The notes: generated by a model from the sequence alone, not told the origin. DNA of 64,000 nucleotides from Dehalococcoidia bacterium (GCA_022825265.1 JAJDXE010000010.1:62001-126000), one strand, 5' to 3'; numbered from the stretch's first letter, positions 8,445 to 20,496 are shown. A program made the numbers and translations.

Positions 8445-9935
8445 TCACTCCGACAACGCCGACACCAACAACTCCGACGCCTGCGCCGGATTCGCCTGAC
8501 CGCGCGAGTGCCGCATCACCTGACCGACCAGGTACTTCAGCGCCGCTTCCTTGCCCGACCGGTAATCGTTGACCGCGTCGAGATTATCGCCAATCACCTG
8601 CTCGATGATCGGGCTCAGCGCGTCCTCGCCACTGATCTGCGACAGACCCTGGTCCTTGACGATCTTGCCCGGCGAGTCACCCGTCTCATACATCGACTCG
8701 AACACCGTCCGAGCCTGGCTCCGAGAGATATCCCCGCCAACGATCAGCCCAACCAGCTCCGCAATATGCCCCGGACGAATCGGCTGCTCCTCCACATCCG
8801 GATGCGACGGATCCTTGTTGATCTGAGCGAACAGATCGCCGGTGATCCAGTTCGCCGCCTCCTTCGCGTTCGACGAATCCGCCAACGCCGACACCGTCGC
8901 GTCAAAGTAATCCGCCCGCGACGGCTCCTCCGTCAGCAGGTTCGCCTCAAAGTCCCCAAGCCCATACTCCGACTGGAACCGAGCCCGCCGCTCTTCCGGC
9001 AGTTCAGGCAATTCGGCCCGCAGAGCTTCCACTCCCTCACTCGTGATCGACAACGGAGGCAAATCCGGCTCCGGGAAGTACCGATAATCGTGCGCCTCCT
9101 CCTTCGACCGCTGGGACAGCGTGATCTGCCGATCCTCATCCCACCCCCGAGTCTCCTGGTCGATCGTCCCGCCCGACCGCAACACCTCGGTCTGCCGCAC
9201 CACCTCATGCTCCAGAGCGCTATGCACGCCCCGGAACGAGTTCATGTTCTTGATCTCGACTTTGGCTCCGAGTTCGGTCGAGCCGACCGGCCGCAAAGAC
9301 ACGTTGGCGTCGCAGCGGAACGAGCCCTTCTCCATATCCGCCGTCGATACGCCGAGATAGCGCAAGATCTGCCGCAGCTGCACCAGGTACGTCCGAGCCT
9401 CATCCGCCGACCGCATGTCGGGCTCCGACACGATCTCCATCAGCGGCACGCCCGACCGGTTCACATCCACCAGCGAAAACCGCTCGCCTGCCTCGTTCTC
9501 GCGGTGCAGCAGACGCGCCGTGTCCTCCTCGAGATGCACCCGAGTGATCCCGATCCGCCGCTTGCCCAGGTCTTCGGTCTCGACATCCATCCATCCGCCC
9601 TCGGACAGCGGCATGTCGTACTGCGAGATCTGATACCCCTTCATCAGGTCCGGATACGGATAGTTCTTCCGGTCGAACTTCGACAGTTCCGGAATCGTCA
9701 TGTTCAGCGCCAGCGCCGTCCGAATCGTCCATTCGACCGCCGTCCGATTGATCACCGGCAGCGTCCCTGGCATCCCCAGGCACAGCGGACACACATACGT
9801 ATTCGGCTCCGCCGAGGCATAGTCCGCCGGACAGCGGCAGAACATCTTGCTCTCGGTCCGTAGCTGGCAGTGGACTTCGAGGCCGATCACGGTTTCGTAC
9901 TCGGTGACGGTTTCGGGCGCGGTGTCGGTGGTCAT
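8445..9935 (-). CDS. gatB: Aspartyl/glutamyl-tRNA(Asn/Gln) amidotransferase subunit B
   Basis: 496 aa. Part of GatCAB, which converts misacylated Asp-tRNA(Asn)/Glu-tRNA(Gln) to Asn-/Gln-tRNA. Begins with YETVIGLEVHCQLRTESKMFC, including the GLEVH signature. Zinc-ligand-type cysteines occur at CRC and in CPLCLGMPG. The C-terminal YqeY-like tail ends in RHSRGQANP. gatA and gatC are not in the window. Cotranscription with the downstream restriction-modification gene is likely (6-nt gap). Confidence 0.97.
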   Translation of the reverse strand: MTTDTAPETVTEYETVIGLEVHCQLRTESKMFCRCPADYASAEPNTYVCPLCLGMPGTLPVINRTAVEWTIRTALALNMTIPELSKFDRKNYPYPDLMKGYQISQYDMPLSEGGWMDVETEDLGKRRIGITRVHLEEDTARLLHRENEAGERFSLVDVNRSGVPLMEIVSEPDMRSADEARTYLVQLRQILRYLGVSTADMEKGSFRCDANVSLRPVGSTELGAKVEIKNMNSFRGVHSALEHEVVRQTEVLRSGGTIDQETRGWDEDRQITLSQRSKEEAHDYRYFPEPDLPPLSITSEGVEALRAELPELPEERRARFQSEYGLGDFEANLLTEEPSRADYFDATVSALADSSNAKEAANWITGDLFAQINKDPSHPDVEEQPIRPGHIAELVGLIVGGDISRSQARTVFESMYETGDSPGKIVKDQGLSQISGEDALSPIIEQVIGDNLDAVNDYRSGKEAALKYLVGQVMRHSRGQANPAQASELLVSALSE

Positions 9936-10019
9936 GCGACCCAGTTTAGACCCGCCCTGCTGTTACTCTGCGACAAGCATTGCGCCGCGCGGGAGCGGCG
10001 TCGGGGATGTGTGCGCTGC

Positions 10020-10859
10020 ATGAGTACTGATGTCTACCCACCGCGAGCCGGCCTCTCGGACGCAACCTCGGAGATTCGCCCGCTGCGCATGCTCCACACC
10101 TCCGACGTTCATCTCGGCGCCTACACCTCGCAACCCTGGAAGACCGACCAGGACGGCTCAGAAACCCTCGAGCCCGCCCTCAAGGCCTTCCAGCACGTGC
10201 TCGAACTCGGCGTCGAGGCCGACGTAGATGTCGTCGCCATCGCCGGCGACTTCTTCGACCACGTCCGCGTCAAGCAGCCCTACGTCGAGGTCACCGGACA
10301 ACTCATGGAAGCCGTCGGACGACCCGTCGTCGTTCTCCCCGGCAACCACGACCCGCACATGCCCGACGGCATCTACCAGAAATTCGCCGACGCCTTCCCC
10401 GCCAATGTCCACATCATCGCCTCGGCCGAGGGCGAACTCGTCCTCCTCGAAGAGCACGGCGTCCAGTTCTGGGGACAGGCCCACGAGAGCTACAACGACT
10501 TCTCCCCCGCCTCCGCCATGCCCGCCTGGGCCAACGGCTCCGGCCAATACATCTGGCGAATCGCCATGGCCCACGGCTACTACGTCGGTGCCGGCGAGTC
10601 CCGCTACTCCTACCAGATTCACTCCTCGGAGATTCAGTCCCTCGACGCCGACTACGTCGCCCTCGGCCACATCGATGTCCACGAGGGAGTCGGAGACGGA
10701 ACCGTCCCCGCCTACTACCCCGGAGCCCCAAGACACTCCGGCGGCGCCACCATCGTCGACTTCACCGCCGAAGGAGTCACCGTCCGCCACGAACTCCACG
10801 ACGGTGCCGAATCCGACCCCCAGACCGCAAACCCAATGCTCGCCGCCCGCCTCCACTAA
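10020..10859 (+). CDS. Metallophosphoesterase, SbcD/Mre11-like
   Basis: 279 aa from ATG 10020; a second in-frame ATG at 10089 just before LHTSDVHLGAY is an alternative. The calcineurin-like phosphoesterase motifs appear in order: TSDVHLG, GDFFDH, GNHDPH, AHGYY and GHIDVH, which ligate two metal ions. The order and spacing resemble the nuclease domain of SbcD/Mre11 exonucleases, but the protein is shorter and no SbcC-like ATPase is adjacent. Role in DNA repair is inferred. The coding strand is strongly C-rich. Confidence 0.8.
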   Translation: MSTDVYPPRAGLSDATSEIRPLRMLHTSDVHLGAYTSQPWKTDQDGSETLEPALKAFQHVLELGVEADVDVVAIAGDFFDHVRVKQPYVEVTGQLMEAVGRPVVVLPGNHDPHMPDGIYQKFADAFPANVHIIASAEGELVLLEEHGVQFWGQAHESYNDFSPASAMPAWANGSGQYIWRIAMAHGYYVGAGESRYSYQIHSSEIQSLDADYVALGHIDVHEGVGDGTVPAYYPGAPRHSGGATIVDFTAEGVTVRHELHDGAESDPQTANPMLAARLH

Positions 10860-10903
10860 CCCGGCACGCCCCCCAACTCAGCAGGGGCCATCGCCTTCTC
10901 TTT

Positions 10904-10943
10904 CCTCCCCCTCTTAGGGGGAGGTGCCGAAGGCGGAGGGGGT
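10904..10943 (+). repeat. Dispersed palindromic 3'-gene element, copy R2
   Basis: Starts 44 nt after the phosphoesterase stop. Hairpin CCTCCCCC / GGGGGAGG followed by TGCCGAAGGCGGAGGGGGT. It is the simple form of the backbone seen in R1, and the reverse complement of R5 on the genome, yet has the same orientation relative to its upstream gene. Confidence 0.8.
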
Positions 10944-11055
10944 AACGTCCCTCTCACCACCAACCATCCCCTCTGCCAACTCCGACACATCAGTACCGAA
11001 CGTCCATGCCATATGATGAACAGAACACAAGTGCAGACGAAGGGAAGCGCAGACC

Positions 11056-11730
11056 ATGCAGATCACCGCCAAACAACGACGACGAGCCATCGAGACCCAC
11101 TTCTTCCGACAGAAGGGACATTCCCTCGACAGAATCGCCGCCCTCCTCAAGGTCTCCGTCGCCACCGTCCGCGCCGACCTCCAACTCGTCGAGACCCACT
11201 GGAGCCAGATCGCCGCCGCCGCCGCCGACGATCTCCTGCTCGAGTCCCTGCACCTCCTCCAGCTCAGACTCACCGACGTCCTCAAAGGCGCAGCCATCAA
11301 AAGCAACGTCCAGTTCCTCACCCCGACCGAGTACCTCCGCGCCGAAGACGCCAAAGACACCCAGCTCACCGCCCTCGCCCGGGAAATCCGCCGCACCGCC
11401 CTGGCAGTCCACCAGCGAGCCGAACAGCGCCCCAACCAACTTGAGGACCAACCCGAGCTCGACGCCGAAGCACCGCAAGAAGCCGAAGAACTGCAAAAAC
11501 CAGCGGAAACCCCCCCGGAATCATCACAAATTGAACCCCCCGATTCCACGATCTCCAGTCCAGAGCAGGAGATCGTCCAATCAGAGGCCGAAACAGAAAA
11601 ATTCCCCGAAAACCCCGACCGAGACGACCAGATCGACGCAGCCATCCAACAACTCTTCGACCAATTCGCCGCCAACGAGGCCCAGGAACAGGAGATCTCA
11701 CCCCAAACCTACGCCGAAGCCGCCGGCTAA
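11056..11730 (+). CDS. Hypothetical helix-turn-helix protein with acidic C-terminal tail
   Basis: 224 aa, not recognised as a named family. Residues ~5-50 form a probable DNA-binding HTH (RRRAIETHFF...LDRIAALLKVSVATVRADL), similar in style to sigma-region-4 or terminase-small-subunit HTHs. Residues ~55-130 are helical. The last ~90 residues are low-complexity, rich in Glu, Pro and Gln. Start ATG 11056 is preceded by AGGGAA. The gene stands alone between two palindromic repeats (R2 and R3) and has no phage genes nearby. Confidence 0.65.
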   Translation: MQITAKQRRRAIETHFFRQKGHSLDRIAALLKVSVATVRADLQLVETHWSQIAAAAADDLLLESLHLLQLRLTDVLKGAAIKSNVQFLTPTEYLRAEDAKDTQLTALAREIRRTALAVHQRAEQRPNQLEDQPELDAEAPQEAEELQKPAETPPESSQIEPPDSTISSPEQEIVQSEAETEKFPENPDRDDQIDAAIQQLFDQFAANEAQEQEISPQTYAEAAG

Positions 11731-11757
11731 CCCCCCTCCGCTTCCTATCCCCCTTCC

Positions 11758-11822
11758 GATCCCCTCTCCCTCTGGGAGAGCCTGCCCCGTGCTTGACACG
11801 GGGGGTTAGGGTGAGGGTCCCC
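11758..11822 (+). repeat. Dispersed palindromic 3'-gene element, copy R3 (with inserted hairpin module)
   Basis: Starts 27 nt after the HTH-gene stop. Hairpin CTCTCCC / GGGAGAG, an inserted module at 11780-11806 (GCCTGCCCCGTG...CACGGGG), then GGTTAGGGTGAGGGTCCCC. Removing the module gives the sequence of R4 (33269-33310, other strand). Confidence 0.8.
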
Positions 11823-11903
11823 AACCTGCGCATCCCCCCACCCCATAAGCTGCCCCACGCGTAGACTCGCACTCAACCTGACGTCGACCGGACAGGAGCA
11901 GCC

Positions 11904-12893
11904 GTGGGCTATCGAGCGTTTGTGGTCAACAAGGACGATGATGATTTCTCCGCGGGCGTCCAGATCCTGGACGAAGCAAATCTGCCCGACGGCGATGTCA
12001 CCGTCGCCGTCGAGTGGTCCGACCTCAACTACAAGGACGGACTGGCCTGCACGCCCAACGGCCGCGTCGTCTTCAAGTACCCGATGACCATCGGCATCGA
12101 CTTCGCCGGCGCCGTCATCGAGTCCGCCGACCCCCGCTTCGCCGCAGGCGACGCCGTCGTCTCCACCGGCTACGACCTCGGCGCATCCCATCCCGGCGGC
12201 TACGCCGAGCGCGCCCGAGTCAACGGCGACTGGCTCGCCCCGCTGCCCGATGGCATGTCCACCGAAGAGGCCATGGTCCTCGGCACCGCCGGGATCACGG
12301 CGGCCATGTCGATCGACGTAATCGAAAAGGGCGGCGTCGCGCCCGACTCCGGACCCGTCATCGTCTCCGGCGCCACCGGCGGCGTCGGCTCGACCGCCGT
12401 CGCGATGCTTGCCGCCCGAGGCTTCGAAGTCCACGCCAGCACCGGCAAGTCCTCCGAGCACGACTTCCTGCGCGAGCTCGGCGCATCCGAAATCCTCGAG
12501 CGCGAAGAGTTGGCCGCCGAGTCGCGTCGCCCCATCGAGCGAGAACGCTGGGCGGCCGCCGTCGACCCCGTCGGCGGCACAACCACGGCCTCAATCCTCC
12601 GCCAGACGAAGTACGGCGGCGTCGTCGCCCTGTCTGGCCTGACCGGCGGCGTCGGCGTCGAGACGAACGTCATGCCCTTCATCCTGCGCGGAATCTCGCT
12701 GGTCGGCATCGAGTCCGTCTTCTGGCCCAGCGAAGACCGTCCCCGGCTCTGGGCGCGCATGGCCGAAGATTTCAGCGGCCGCAACCTGCTCGACCTCGTC
12801 GAGGCCCGTATCAGCCTCGAAGAAGTCCCCGACGCCGCATCCAAAATCCTCGCCGGAGGCGTCCGAGGACGCATCCTCGTCCACCCGTCCTGA
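11904..12893 (+). CDS. MDR-family (zinc-free) oxidoreductase, YhdH/AcuI-like
   Basis: 329 aa. Medium-chain dehydrogenase/reductase with a GroES-like N-terminal domain (SDLNYKDGLA, GIDFAGAV) and an NAD(P)-binding domain carrying VSGATGGVGS at about residues 153-162. The pattern LNYKD and GxDFAG, with no zinc-ligand cysteines, matches the YhdH/YhfP/AcuI group, which includes acrylyl-CoA reductase. Starts at GTG 11904 behind CAGGAGCA. Followed 35 nt later by a luciferase-like oxidoreductase. Substrate not determined. Confidence 0.85.
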   Translation: MGYRAFVVNKDDDDFSAGVQILDEANLPDGDVTVAVEWSDLNYKDGLACTPNGRVVFKYPMTIGIDFAGAVIESADPRFAAGDAVVSTGYDLGASHPGGYAERARVNGDWLAPLPDGMSTEEAMVLGTAGITAAMSIDVIEKGGVAPDSGPVIVSGATGGVGSTAVAMLAARGFEVHASTGKSSEHDFLRELGASEILEREELAAESRRPIERERWAAAVDPVGGTTTASILRQTKYGGVVALSGLTGGVGVETNVMPFILRGISLVGIESVFWPSEDRPRLWARMAEDFSGRNLLDLVEARISLEEVPDAASKILAGGVRGRILVHPS

Positions 12894-12928
12894 TCACATC
12901 AACCCTGGAGCAACCCTGGAGGCATGAC

Positions 12929-13849
12929 ATGCAGATCGGAATCTTCATCGGCGGCGCCGGCCCGGCCCCCAGCGTGCAAAGCATCGTCGAACAGGCCCAG
13001 GCCGCCGAGGCCGCCGGCTTCTCCACCTTCGGCATGGCCAACATCTTCTCCCACGACGCCATGGGCGCCCTCACCCTCGCCGGCGCTCAGACCGAGCGCA
13101 TCGAGCTGATGACCGCCGTCGTCCCCACCTATCCGCGCCACCCCCACGCCATGGCCCAGCAGGCGCTCACCGTCCAGGCCGCCGCCGGTGGCAAGCGCTT
13201 CGTCATGGGCATCGGGCTCTCGCACAAGGTCGTGATCGAGAACATGTTCGGCTACTCCTTCGATCGCCCCGCGCGCCACATGAAGGAGTACCTCGACGTC
13301 CTGCTCCCGCTCCTCAACGGAGACCCGGTCCAGACCGACGGCGAGCATTACCGAGGCCAGGTCAGCCTGGACATCCCCGACGCCGAAAAGCCGGTCTCCT
13401 GCATGCTCGCCGCCATGGGCCCCGCCATGCTCCGCCTCGCCGGTGCCCGAACCGACGGCACCATCCTTTGGATGACCGCCGCCGGCGTCGTCGAGTCCTA
13501 CATCGCCCCAACAATGAACGCCGCCGCCGAAGAAGCCGGCCGCCCCCACCCGCGCATCGTCGTCGGACTACCGGTCATGCTCAGCTCGAACGTCGAAGAA
13601 GCAAAGGCAACCGCATCCGAGCAGTTCGCTAACTACGAGCGCCTGCCCTCCTACCGCTCCATGCTCGACAAGCAAGGCGCAGCCCACCCCGAAGATGTCG
13701 CTGTCCTCGGAACCGAAGAGCGAATCGAAACCCAACTGAGACAGCTCAAAGACGCCGGCACAACCGACTTCGTCGGAGTCGTCTTCGGCTCCGACGACGA
13801 GCGCGCGCGAACAGAAGAGTTCCTGGGCTCTCTCGCCCCAACGCTCTAG
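12929..13849 (+). CDS. Luciferase-like (LLM) flavin/F420-dependent oxidoreductase
   Basis: 306 aa from ATG 12929, with GGAGG at 12918-12922 at ideal spacing. TIM-barrel LLM-family protein: N-terminal IGIFIGGAGP, GFSTFGMANIFSHDAM, then GGKRFVMGIGLSH and HMKEYLDVL(L)PLL. LLM proteins use FMN or coenzyme F420; F420 is favoured here because a Ddn-type F420 reductase follows convergently 1 nt away. Substrate unknown. Confidence 0.83.
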   Translation: MQIGIFIGGAGPAPSVQSIVEQAQAAEAAGFSTFGMANIFSHDAMGALTLAGAQTERIELMTAVVPTYPRHPHAMAQQALTVQAAAGGKRFVMGIGLSHKVVIENMFGYSFDRPARHMKEYLDVLLPLLNGDPVQTDGEHYRGQVSLDIPDAEKPVSCMLAAMGPAMLRLAGARTDGTILWMTAAGVVESYIAPTMNAAAEEAGRPHPRIVVGLPVMLSSNVEEAKATASEQFANYERLPSYRSMLDKQGAAHPEDVAVLGTEERIETQLRQLKDAGTTDFVGVVFGSDDERARTEEFLGSLAPTL

Positions 13850-13850
13850 G

Positions 13851-14315
13851 TCAGCCGCTCCGGTTCAGCCGGATCACCTCGATCGTGCGAGGCTGCGCCC
13901 GCTCGGCATACTGAACATAAGGCGGCCACACTTCAGCCCCCGCGGCCCACAGGCGATCGCGTTCGCCGCCCTCGAGAAACTCAGCCTCAACCGGGTACCG
14001 ACCCCGATCAACGAACACCCAGGCATGAGGGTTCGCGCGCAAATTGTGAACCCACGAAGGATGCTTGGGCCGACCGCCAACCGAACCAATGATCACCCAG
14101 CTGTCGCCGTCGGGAACGTAAAACAGCACCGCATCCCGCAGGTCCCCCGACTTCGCGCCCACCGACCGAAGCATGAGCGAATCCACGTAGGGAACGCCCT
14201 CGTTCCAGGTAATCATCCGACCCAGGATCGAGTACCCGGTCAGCCGAACCGCCGCCTGCTCAAGCGGGCGCAACACTCCGTCGCGCCGAAACAAGTTCGC
14301 AATCGCTTGCCACAT
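13851..14315 (-). CDS. Deazaflavin (F420)-dependent nitroreductase/quinone reductase, Ddn family
   Basis: 154 aa. The Ddn/DUF385 split-barrel signature is clear: RSVGAKSGDLRDAVLFY, then WVIIGSVGGRPKHPSWVHNLRANP. Family members use F420H2 to reduce quinones or nitro compounds at the membrane. It lies 21 nt downstream of rpoD on the same strand, so it may be cotranscribed with it. Its stop is one base from the stop of the convergent LLM gene. Implies that F420 is used by this organism; no F420-biosynthesis gene is in the window. Confidence 0.85.
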   Translation of the reverse strand: MWQAIANLFRRDGVLRPLEQAAVRLTGYSILGRMITWNEGVPYVDSLMLRSVGAKSGDLRDAVLFYVPDGDSWVIIGSVGGRPKHPSWVHNLRANPHAWVFVDRGRYPVEAEFLEGGERDRLWAAGAEVWPPYVQYAERAQPRTIEVIRLNRSG

Positions 14316-14336
14316 GGTTGACCCCGAAGCGCCGGA

Positions 14337-16472
<2,136 letters not shown>

Positions 16473-16531
16473 GGTCGTGGTCCCTTCTCTCAGCGTGGTC
16501 CCCAGCGTGGCTATCGATGCGGCTGTCAAAC

Positions 16532-18397
16532 TCAGGTAGAGCCCGGGGAGGACAGCCGATGCAGACTTCGTGCTGCATCGCGTGCTTCAACGACGGAATT
16601 GGCGGCCTCGACCAAGTCGGGGTCGCAGAGTTCGGAGCTATCAAGTTGGGCAGCGGCACGCGCAAGCTCGTCGACGCCGAGCTCGCGTTCCTGCTCGCCA
16701 ATTTCGAGGTTCTTCAGGCGGAGGCCCTCTTTGCTGCGCTTGCGGCGAATCCGACCGATGGCGTCGAGCGCGGCCTCGGCGGCTTCCGCGTCACTGTAGG
16801 GCGGAAGTCGCTTCGCGTCACGTAGCAATTGCGTGATTCGGTCGGAGGAATCAGTCAAGTAGTCGGCCCACGAGTCATCAGCCGAGTCTACCCGAGCAAT
16901 GAGGATGGCGCGATCCTCAGAATCTTCGATCAACTCGATGTCCTCGTAACGGAGAACATTACGCGCCCCAGTGTGACCGAGCGCCAGCTGAATAATGAAC
17001 GACTGCTGTCGGTCTGGCCGTCGTGCTGAATGTCTCTGTTGGCTTGGCTGTGACGACGAACGCTGTTTTGGCTGCGCGTAGCGAGTGAGCAGAGAGTCCG
17101 GATCGACGCGCGCCCAGGCGGCGACGCGGCGCAGGTACTCCTCGCGCACGACGGCGTGGCCAATGCTTCTGATGGTCGGCATGAGTTCATCGAGGAACTC
17201 GGCGCGACCGCGCGGAGTATCGAGATCGTGCCGATTGCGTGTGTGCTCGATGAGCCAATCGAGGAACGTCGGAGCAGTCTCGACCAGCTCGCGCCATAGC
17301 TCCGGCTCAGAGCGGATCAGATCGTCGGGGTCCCGGCCCTCGGGCAGCGGGATGATTCGGATGTCGTTTGAGAGTTGATTTTGCAGCGCGCCGACATGCC
17401 GGTAATCGGTGGAAACGTGCGCCTCAGCACCGAGCGCCTCTCGAGCCGTGTCAATACCGCGCCGTGCGGCCGCTTGTCCGGCGGCATCTGGGTCGAGCGC
17501 GAGTCGAACATCGCTGGCCAGGGGCTTGACCAGGCTAATCTGGGTCTCCGTCAGCGCGGTGCCCATCGAGGCAACCGTGTTCGGACTGCCAAACTCGTGG
17601 GCGCTGATCACGTCGGTGTAGCCCTCGACGATGATGACGGCGCCAGCCTCGCGAATCGCGGTTCGGGCGAGATCGAATCCGTAGAGCAGATCGCGCTTGC
17701 GAAAGAGGTCAGACTCGGGCGTATTGATGTACTTGGCTGGCTCGTCGATCAGCGTGCGTCCGCCGAACCCGACCGTCTCGCCGCGAGCGTTGCGAATCGG
17801 GAAGATGAGGCGGTCACGGAATCGATCGCGTGGTCCGTTGCCGGTGTTCAGCACCAGCCCGGCAGCGACTGCGTCATCGCGATTCACACCTCGTGCTGAG
17901 AGGTGGTGGACTAGCGCGTCGGGATCAGAACCTGCCAGTCCAAGGTTGAATCGCTCTGCCGATTCATGCGAGACGCCGCGCTCGCGCAGATAGTCCTGCG
18001 CATCCCTGCCGGTGGCGGCGTCTTGTAGTTGGGCGCGCCAGTAGTGGAGCGCCGCGTCATTGGCTCTCAGTAGTCTCTGGCGCTGTTCGTCCTTGCGGAC
18101 CTGTTCATCCGTCTTGGGTCTGAGTTGTACGCCGGCACGCTGCGCCAGACGCTGCAGGGCCTCGCGGAAGTCGATGTTGTTGCGCTTCATCTCCCAGCTA
18201 AAGACATCGCCACCCTCGGAACAGGCGCCGAAACAGTGCCAGGTCTGGCGGTCAGGATTGACGATGAACGAGGGAGTCTTCTCTGCGTGGAAGGGGCAGG
18301 GAGCCTTGTATGTCGAACCGCTCCGCTTGAGCGCGACCTCGGAGGCGATCAGATCGACGATGTCGATCTTCGCCTTGATCTCTTCCGCTACTGACAT
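16532..18397 (-). CDS. dnaG: DNA primase
   Basis: 621 aa. The start at ATG 18397 is chosen because the conserved DnaG N-terminus ([17 protein letters not shown]) begins there; an in-frame TTG at 18448 would add 17 residues without conservation or a Shine-Dalgarno. A CHC2 zinc finger (CPFH...CFGAC) is at ~30-60. The catalytic core includes [13 protein letters not shown] (Toprim glutamate) and DPDAAG. A divergent C-terminal helicase-binding region follows. Ends 59 nt before rpoD on the same strand. Confidence 0.95.
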   Translation of the reverse strand: MSVAEEIKAKIDIVDLIASEVALKRSGSTYKAPCPFHAEKTPSFIVNPDRQTWHCFGACSEGGDVFSWEMKRNNIDFREALQRLAQRAGVQLRPKTDEQVRKDEQRQRLLRANDAALHYWRAQLQDAATGRDAQDYLRERGVSHESAERFNLGLAGSDPDALVHHLSARGVNRDDAVAAGLVLNTGNGPRDRFRDRLIFPIRNARGETVGFGGRTLIDEPAKYINTPESDLFRKRDLLYGFDLARTAIREAGAVIIVEGYTDVISAHEFGSPNTVASMGTALTETQISLVKPLASDVRLALDPDAAGQAAARRGIDTAREALGAEAHVSTDYRHVGALQNQLSNDIRIIPLPEGRDPDDLIRSEPELWRELVETAPTFLDWLIEHTRNRHDLDTPRGRAEFLDELMPTIRSIGHAVVREEYLRRVAAWARVDPDSLLTRYAQPKQRSSSQPSQQRHSARRPDRQQSFIIQLALGHTGARNVLRYEDIELIEDSEDRAILIARVDSADDSWADYLTDSSDRITQLLRDAKRLPPYSDAEAAEAALDAIGRIRRKRSKEGLRLKNLEIGEQERELGVDELARAAAQLDSSELCDPDLVEAANSVVEARDAARSLHRLSSPGST

Positions 18398-18509
18398 GCG
18401 CAGAGACCGGCCAAGTTGTTCAGGAGGGGCGGCGGGGGCATACGCCAAATTTACGTTGATGTGGAATATTTTTCAATGATCACACAATGGAATCGAAGGA
18501 ATCAATGGC

Positions 18510-20399
18510 TCATCCACGTATCTGGAGCGTCACTGTGTTGTTGCCGAGAGCCTGCTCCGCAACATCGCCTCCCGCAACAACGGTGATTGTGATTGTGCCG
18601 GAGTGAGGTTGCAGGCTCGTCAAGATCTCGGTCCCGCCAGGAGCGAGCGGCTGCGTGTCGGCAGCTCGACGAGTCACGACTTCAAGCTCTTCACCGGCCT
18701 CGGTCGAGATCACGATGCGGAACGTCTCGGCCGGCCCGTCGCCGTTGTTGATGACCGTCAGCAATATATAGCCGTCATTCGTCGATTGGGCGTCAAGGAA
18801 GGTGAGATCCGGACTGGGTCCGGATTGCTGCTCCTGCTGTATCTCGACCGCCTGCTCTTGAACGGAGTCCTGCTCCTGCTGATCGTCCGCTTGGTCTGCT
18901 TCAGGAGCAGAAAGCGTGATCTGGAACGTGTTGTTGTCGGCATTCGCGTCGATACTGGCTTCGAGCTCCACATTCGCTTGGAGGCTTGTGCCCGGCTCGA
19001 GGTCCAGGTCGAGGGGGATCGTCCTCAAGTCGTTCGATTCGATCCCCAGCGTGATGGCGGCTGAGGCTAGCTCGGCTCCGGTGTCAGCGTCCTCGACTGT
19101 GATCACGACGTCGGTGCGTTCGATATCGACCGAGCTCGTGTTGGTGATGGTGACATTCAGCCGCTGCCGATCGTCGTCGGCCTGACGAACGGTCACGATC
19201 GCCAGATCAATCTCGTCGCTGGTAGAAGTCTCTCGGTCTTGATCGGAGTCCTGGTCATCGTCCGCCACGGCGACGACATGGATCACGATGCGGTGGTCGT
19301 AGCGGTCGTTCTGAGGAGTAAAGACCACGAGTTGAAGCTCATAGGAACCGGAGCTGGTGATCCAGCGTTCGATGTCAAGGACCCGCTCGCTGTAGTCGCC
19401 GGGAACGTGGCCTTCTGAGGAATGAATCAGGACTGAGTTGCCAAGCGTGTTGTCAGGGGCGATTGGCGTGATGTACAGCAACGCGCTCGCAACGTCACCG
19501 ACATTACGAGCGCTCAGTTCGACATCGAATTCGAAGTCCGAATCCAGGATGAATCGCTCACCGTCGCGCGGAGACTCGATCCGTGCCTGGCCATCCTCGC
19601 TGACCTGATCGACCGGGTCTGGGGGTTCATCGGCCTCTTCATCGACTGTCGGCTGATCGTCAGAATCACGAGATGTCACCGTCACCCCTGCAGGGACCAG
19701 GATGACCGGAATCGTCTGCGATTCCTGTCGACCCACGATGTCAACGGCCGTGATGGTGACCTCGACCTCGCCCGTCTGATTGGGAGTCCATTCGATTGCG
19801 GCCGAGTATCGACCTGTGTTGTCGAGGTCCGGCGTGACTGAAACGATGTGTTCCCCGTCGATGTGCATGTCAAACCGCTCAATGGGCTGACTACCTGTCG
19901 CTGATAACTCGAGGCGGATTCCGGCCCCGGAGGGGAACTGCTGAAGTGGCGAAATGCCGAGAACGGTCACTCGAAGGGCGGCTGCGACGCGGGCTTGATC
20001 ATCGGTGACTTCCACACGGATCTGTCGCTGTGATTCCACGCCGTTAGCGTCGAGCGCGATGATCCGGACATCGGCAAAGCCCAGACGATCGGGCGTCCAG
20101 ATGAAGGAACCGATCCACGCTCCCCGATCCTGCGAATAGGGCGGGATCACCTCAGCAACCTGGGCCTCGTCGACGATGAGCTCCAGCGTGGCAATCGGGC
20201 TGCCAGAGGAGATCGTGACGGTGATGCTCTGAGGCTGATTGATCAGCAGGAGCTCGCCATCCTCGAGCGAGACGACCATCACCGGCGCGTCTGGTTCGCC
20301 AGTGTTGAGCAGGTCCAGTCGGCTGATGACGACGACCACCGCGGCGACGATGCCGGCAATGACGATCAGGATGGCGATTGAGCCGATTCGGCTGCCCAT
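18510..20399 (-). CDS. Membrane-anchored extracellular protein with CARDB-like domains
   Basis: 629 aa, no named family. One N-terminal membrane segment (about residues 5-25, IGSIAILIVIAGIVAAVVVV) with the rest outside. Several beta-sandwich (Ig-like) repeats follow, e.g. IATLELIVDEAQV and IERFDMHIDGEHI, each ending in a GEVEVTITAVD-type strand. The last ~230 residues look like two CARDB (cell-adhesion-related, CARF-unrelated) modules ending GNNTFQITL and GNNTVTLQI. Acidic, Gln/Asp-rich linkers separate domains. Probable cell-surface or adhesion protein. Lies just upstream of dnaG (112 nt between start codons and stops). Confidence 0.65.
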   Translation of the reverse strand: MGSRIGSIAILIVIAGIVAAVVVVISRLDLLNTGEPDAPVMVVSLEDGELLLINQPQSITVTISSGSPIATLELIVDEAQVAEVIPPYSQDRGAWIGSFIWTPDRLGFADVRIIALDANGVESQRQIRVEVTDDQARVAAALRVTVLGISPLQQFPSGAGIRLELSATGSQPIERFDMHIDGEHIVSVTPDLDNTGRYSAAIEWTPNQTGEVEVTITAVDIVGRQESQTIPVILVPAGVTVTSRDSDDQPTVDEEADEPPDPVDQVSEDGQARIESPRDGERFILDSDFEFDVELSARNVGDVASALLYITPIAPDNTLGNSVLIHSSEGHVPGDYSERVLDIERWITSSGSYELQLVVFTPQNDRYDHRIVIHVVAVADDDQDSDQDRETSTSDEIDLAIVTVRQADDDRQRLNVTITNTSSVDIERTDVVITVEDADTGAELASAAITLGIESNDLRTIPLDLDLEPGTSLQANVELEASIDANADNNTFQITLSAPEADQADDQQEQDSVQEQAVEIQQEQQSGPSPDLTFLDAQSTNDGYILLTVINNGDGPAETFRIVISTEAGEELEVVTRRAADTQPLAPGGTEILTSLQPHSGTITITVVAGGDVAEQALGNNTVTLQIRG

Positions 20400-20496
20400 G
20401 CGTCTCCAGCGACTCGCATCGTCCGACGAACGCGCGCGCCCGATCAGATGGCGGACAGATTCGCCGTCACTCTATATCCCGCCGAGACCGTGATGA

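Noticed and set aside
7782..9863. Long open frame (693 codons) on the plus strand across gatB and the restriction gene
   Set aside because: It is antisense to well-supported genes, very Arg/His-rich and has no domain; a by-product of GC-rich codon use.
12014..12928. Upstream extension of the LLM oxidoreductase frame
   Set aside because: This part is a shadow of the MDR gene; the real start at 12929 has GGAGG and the conserved N-terminus.
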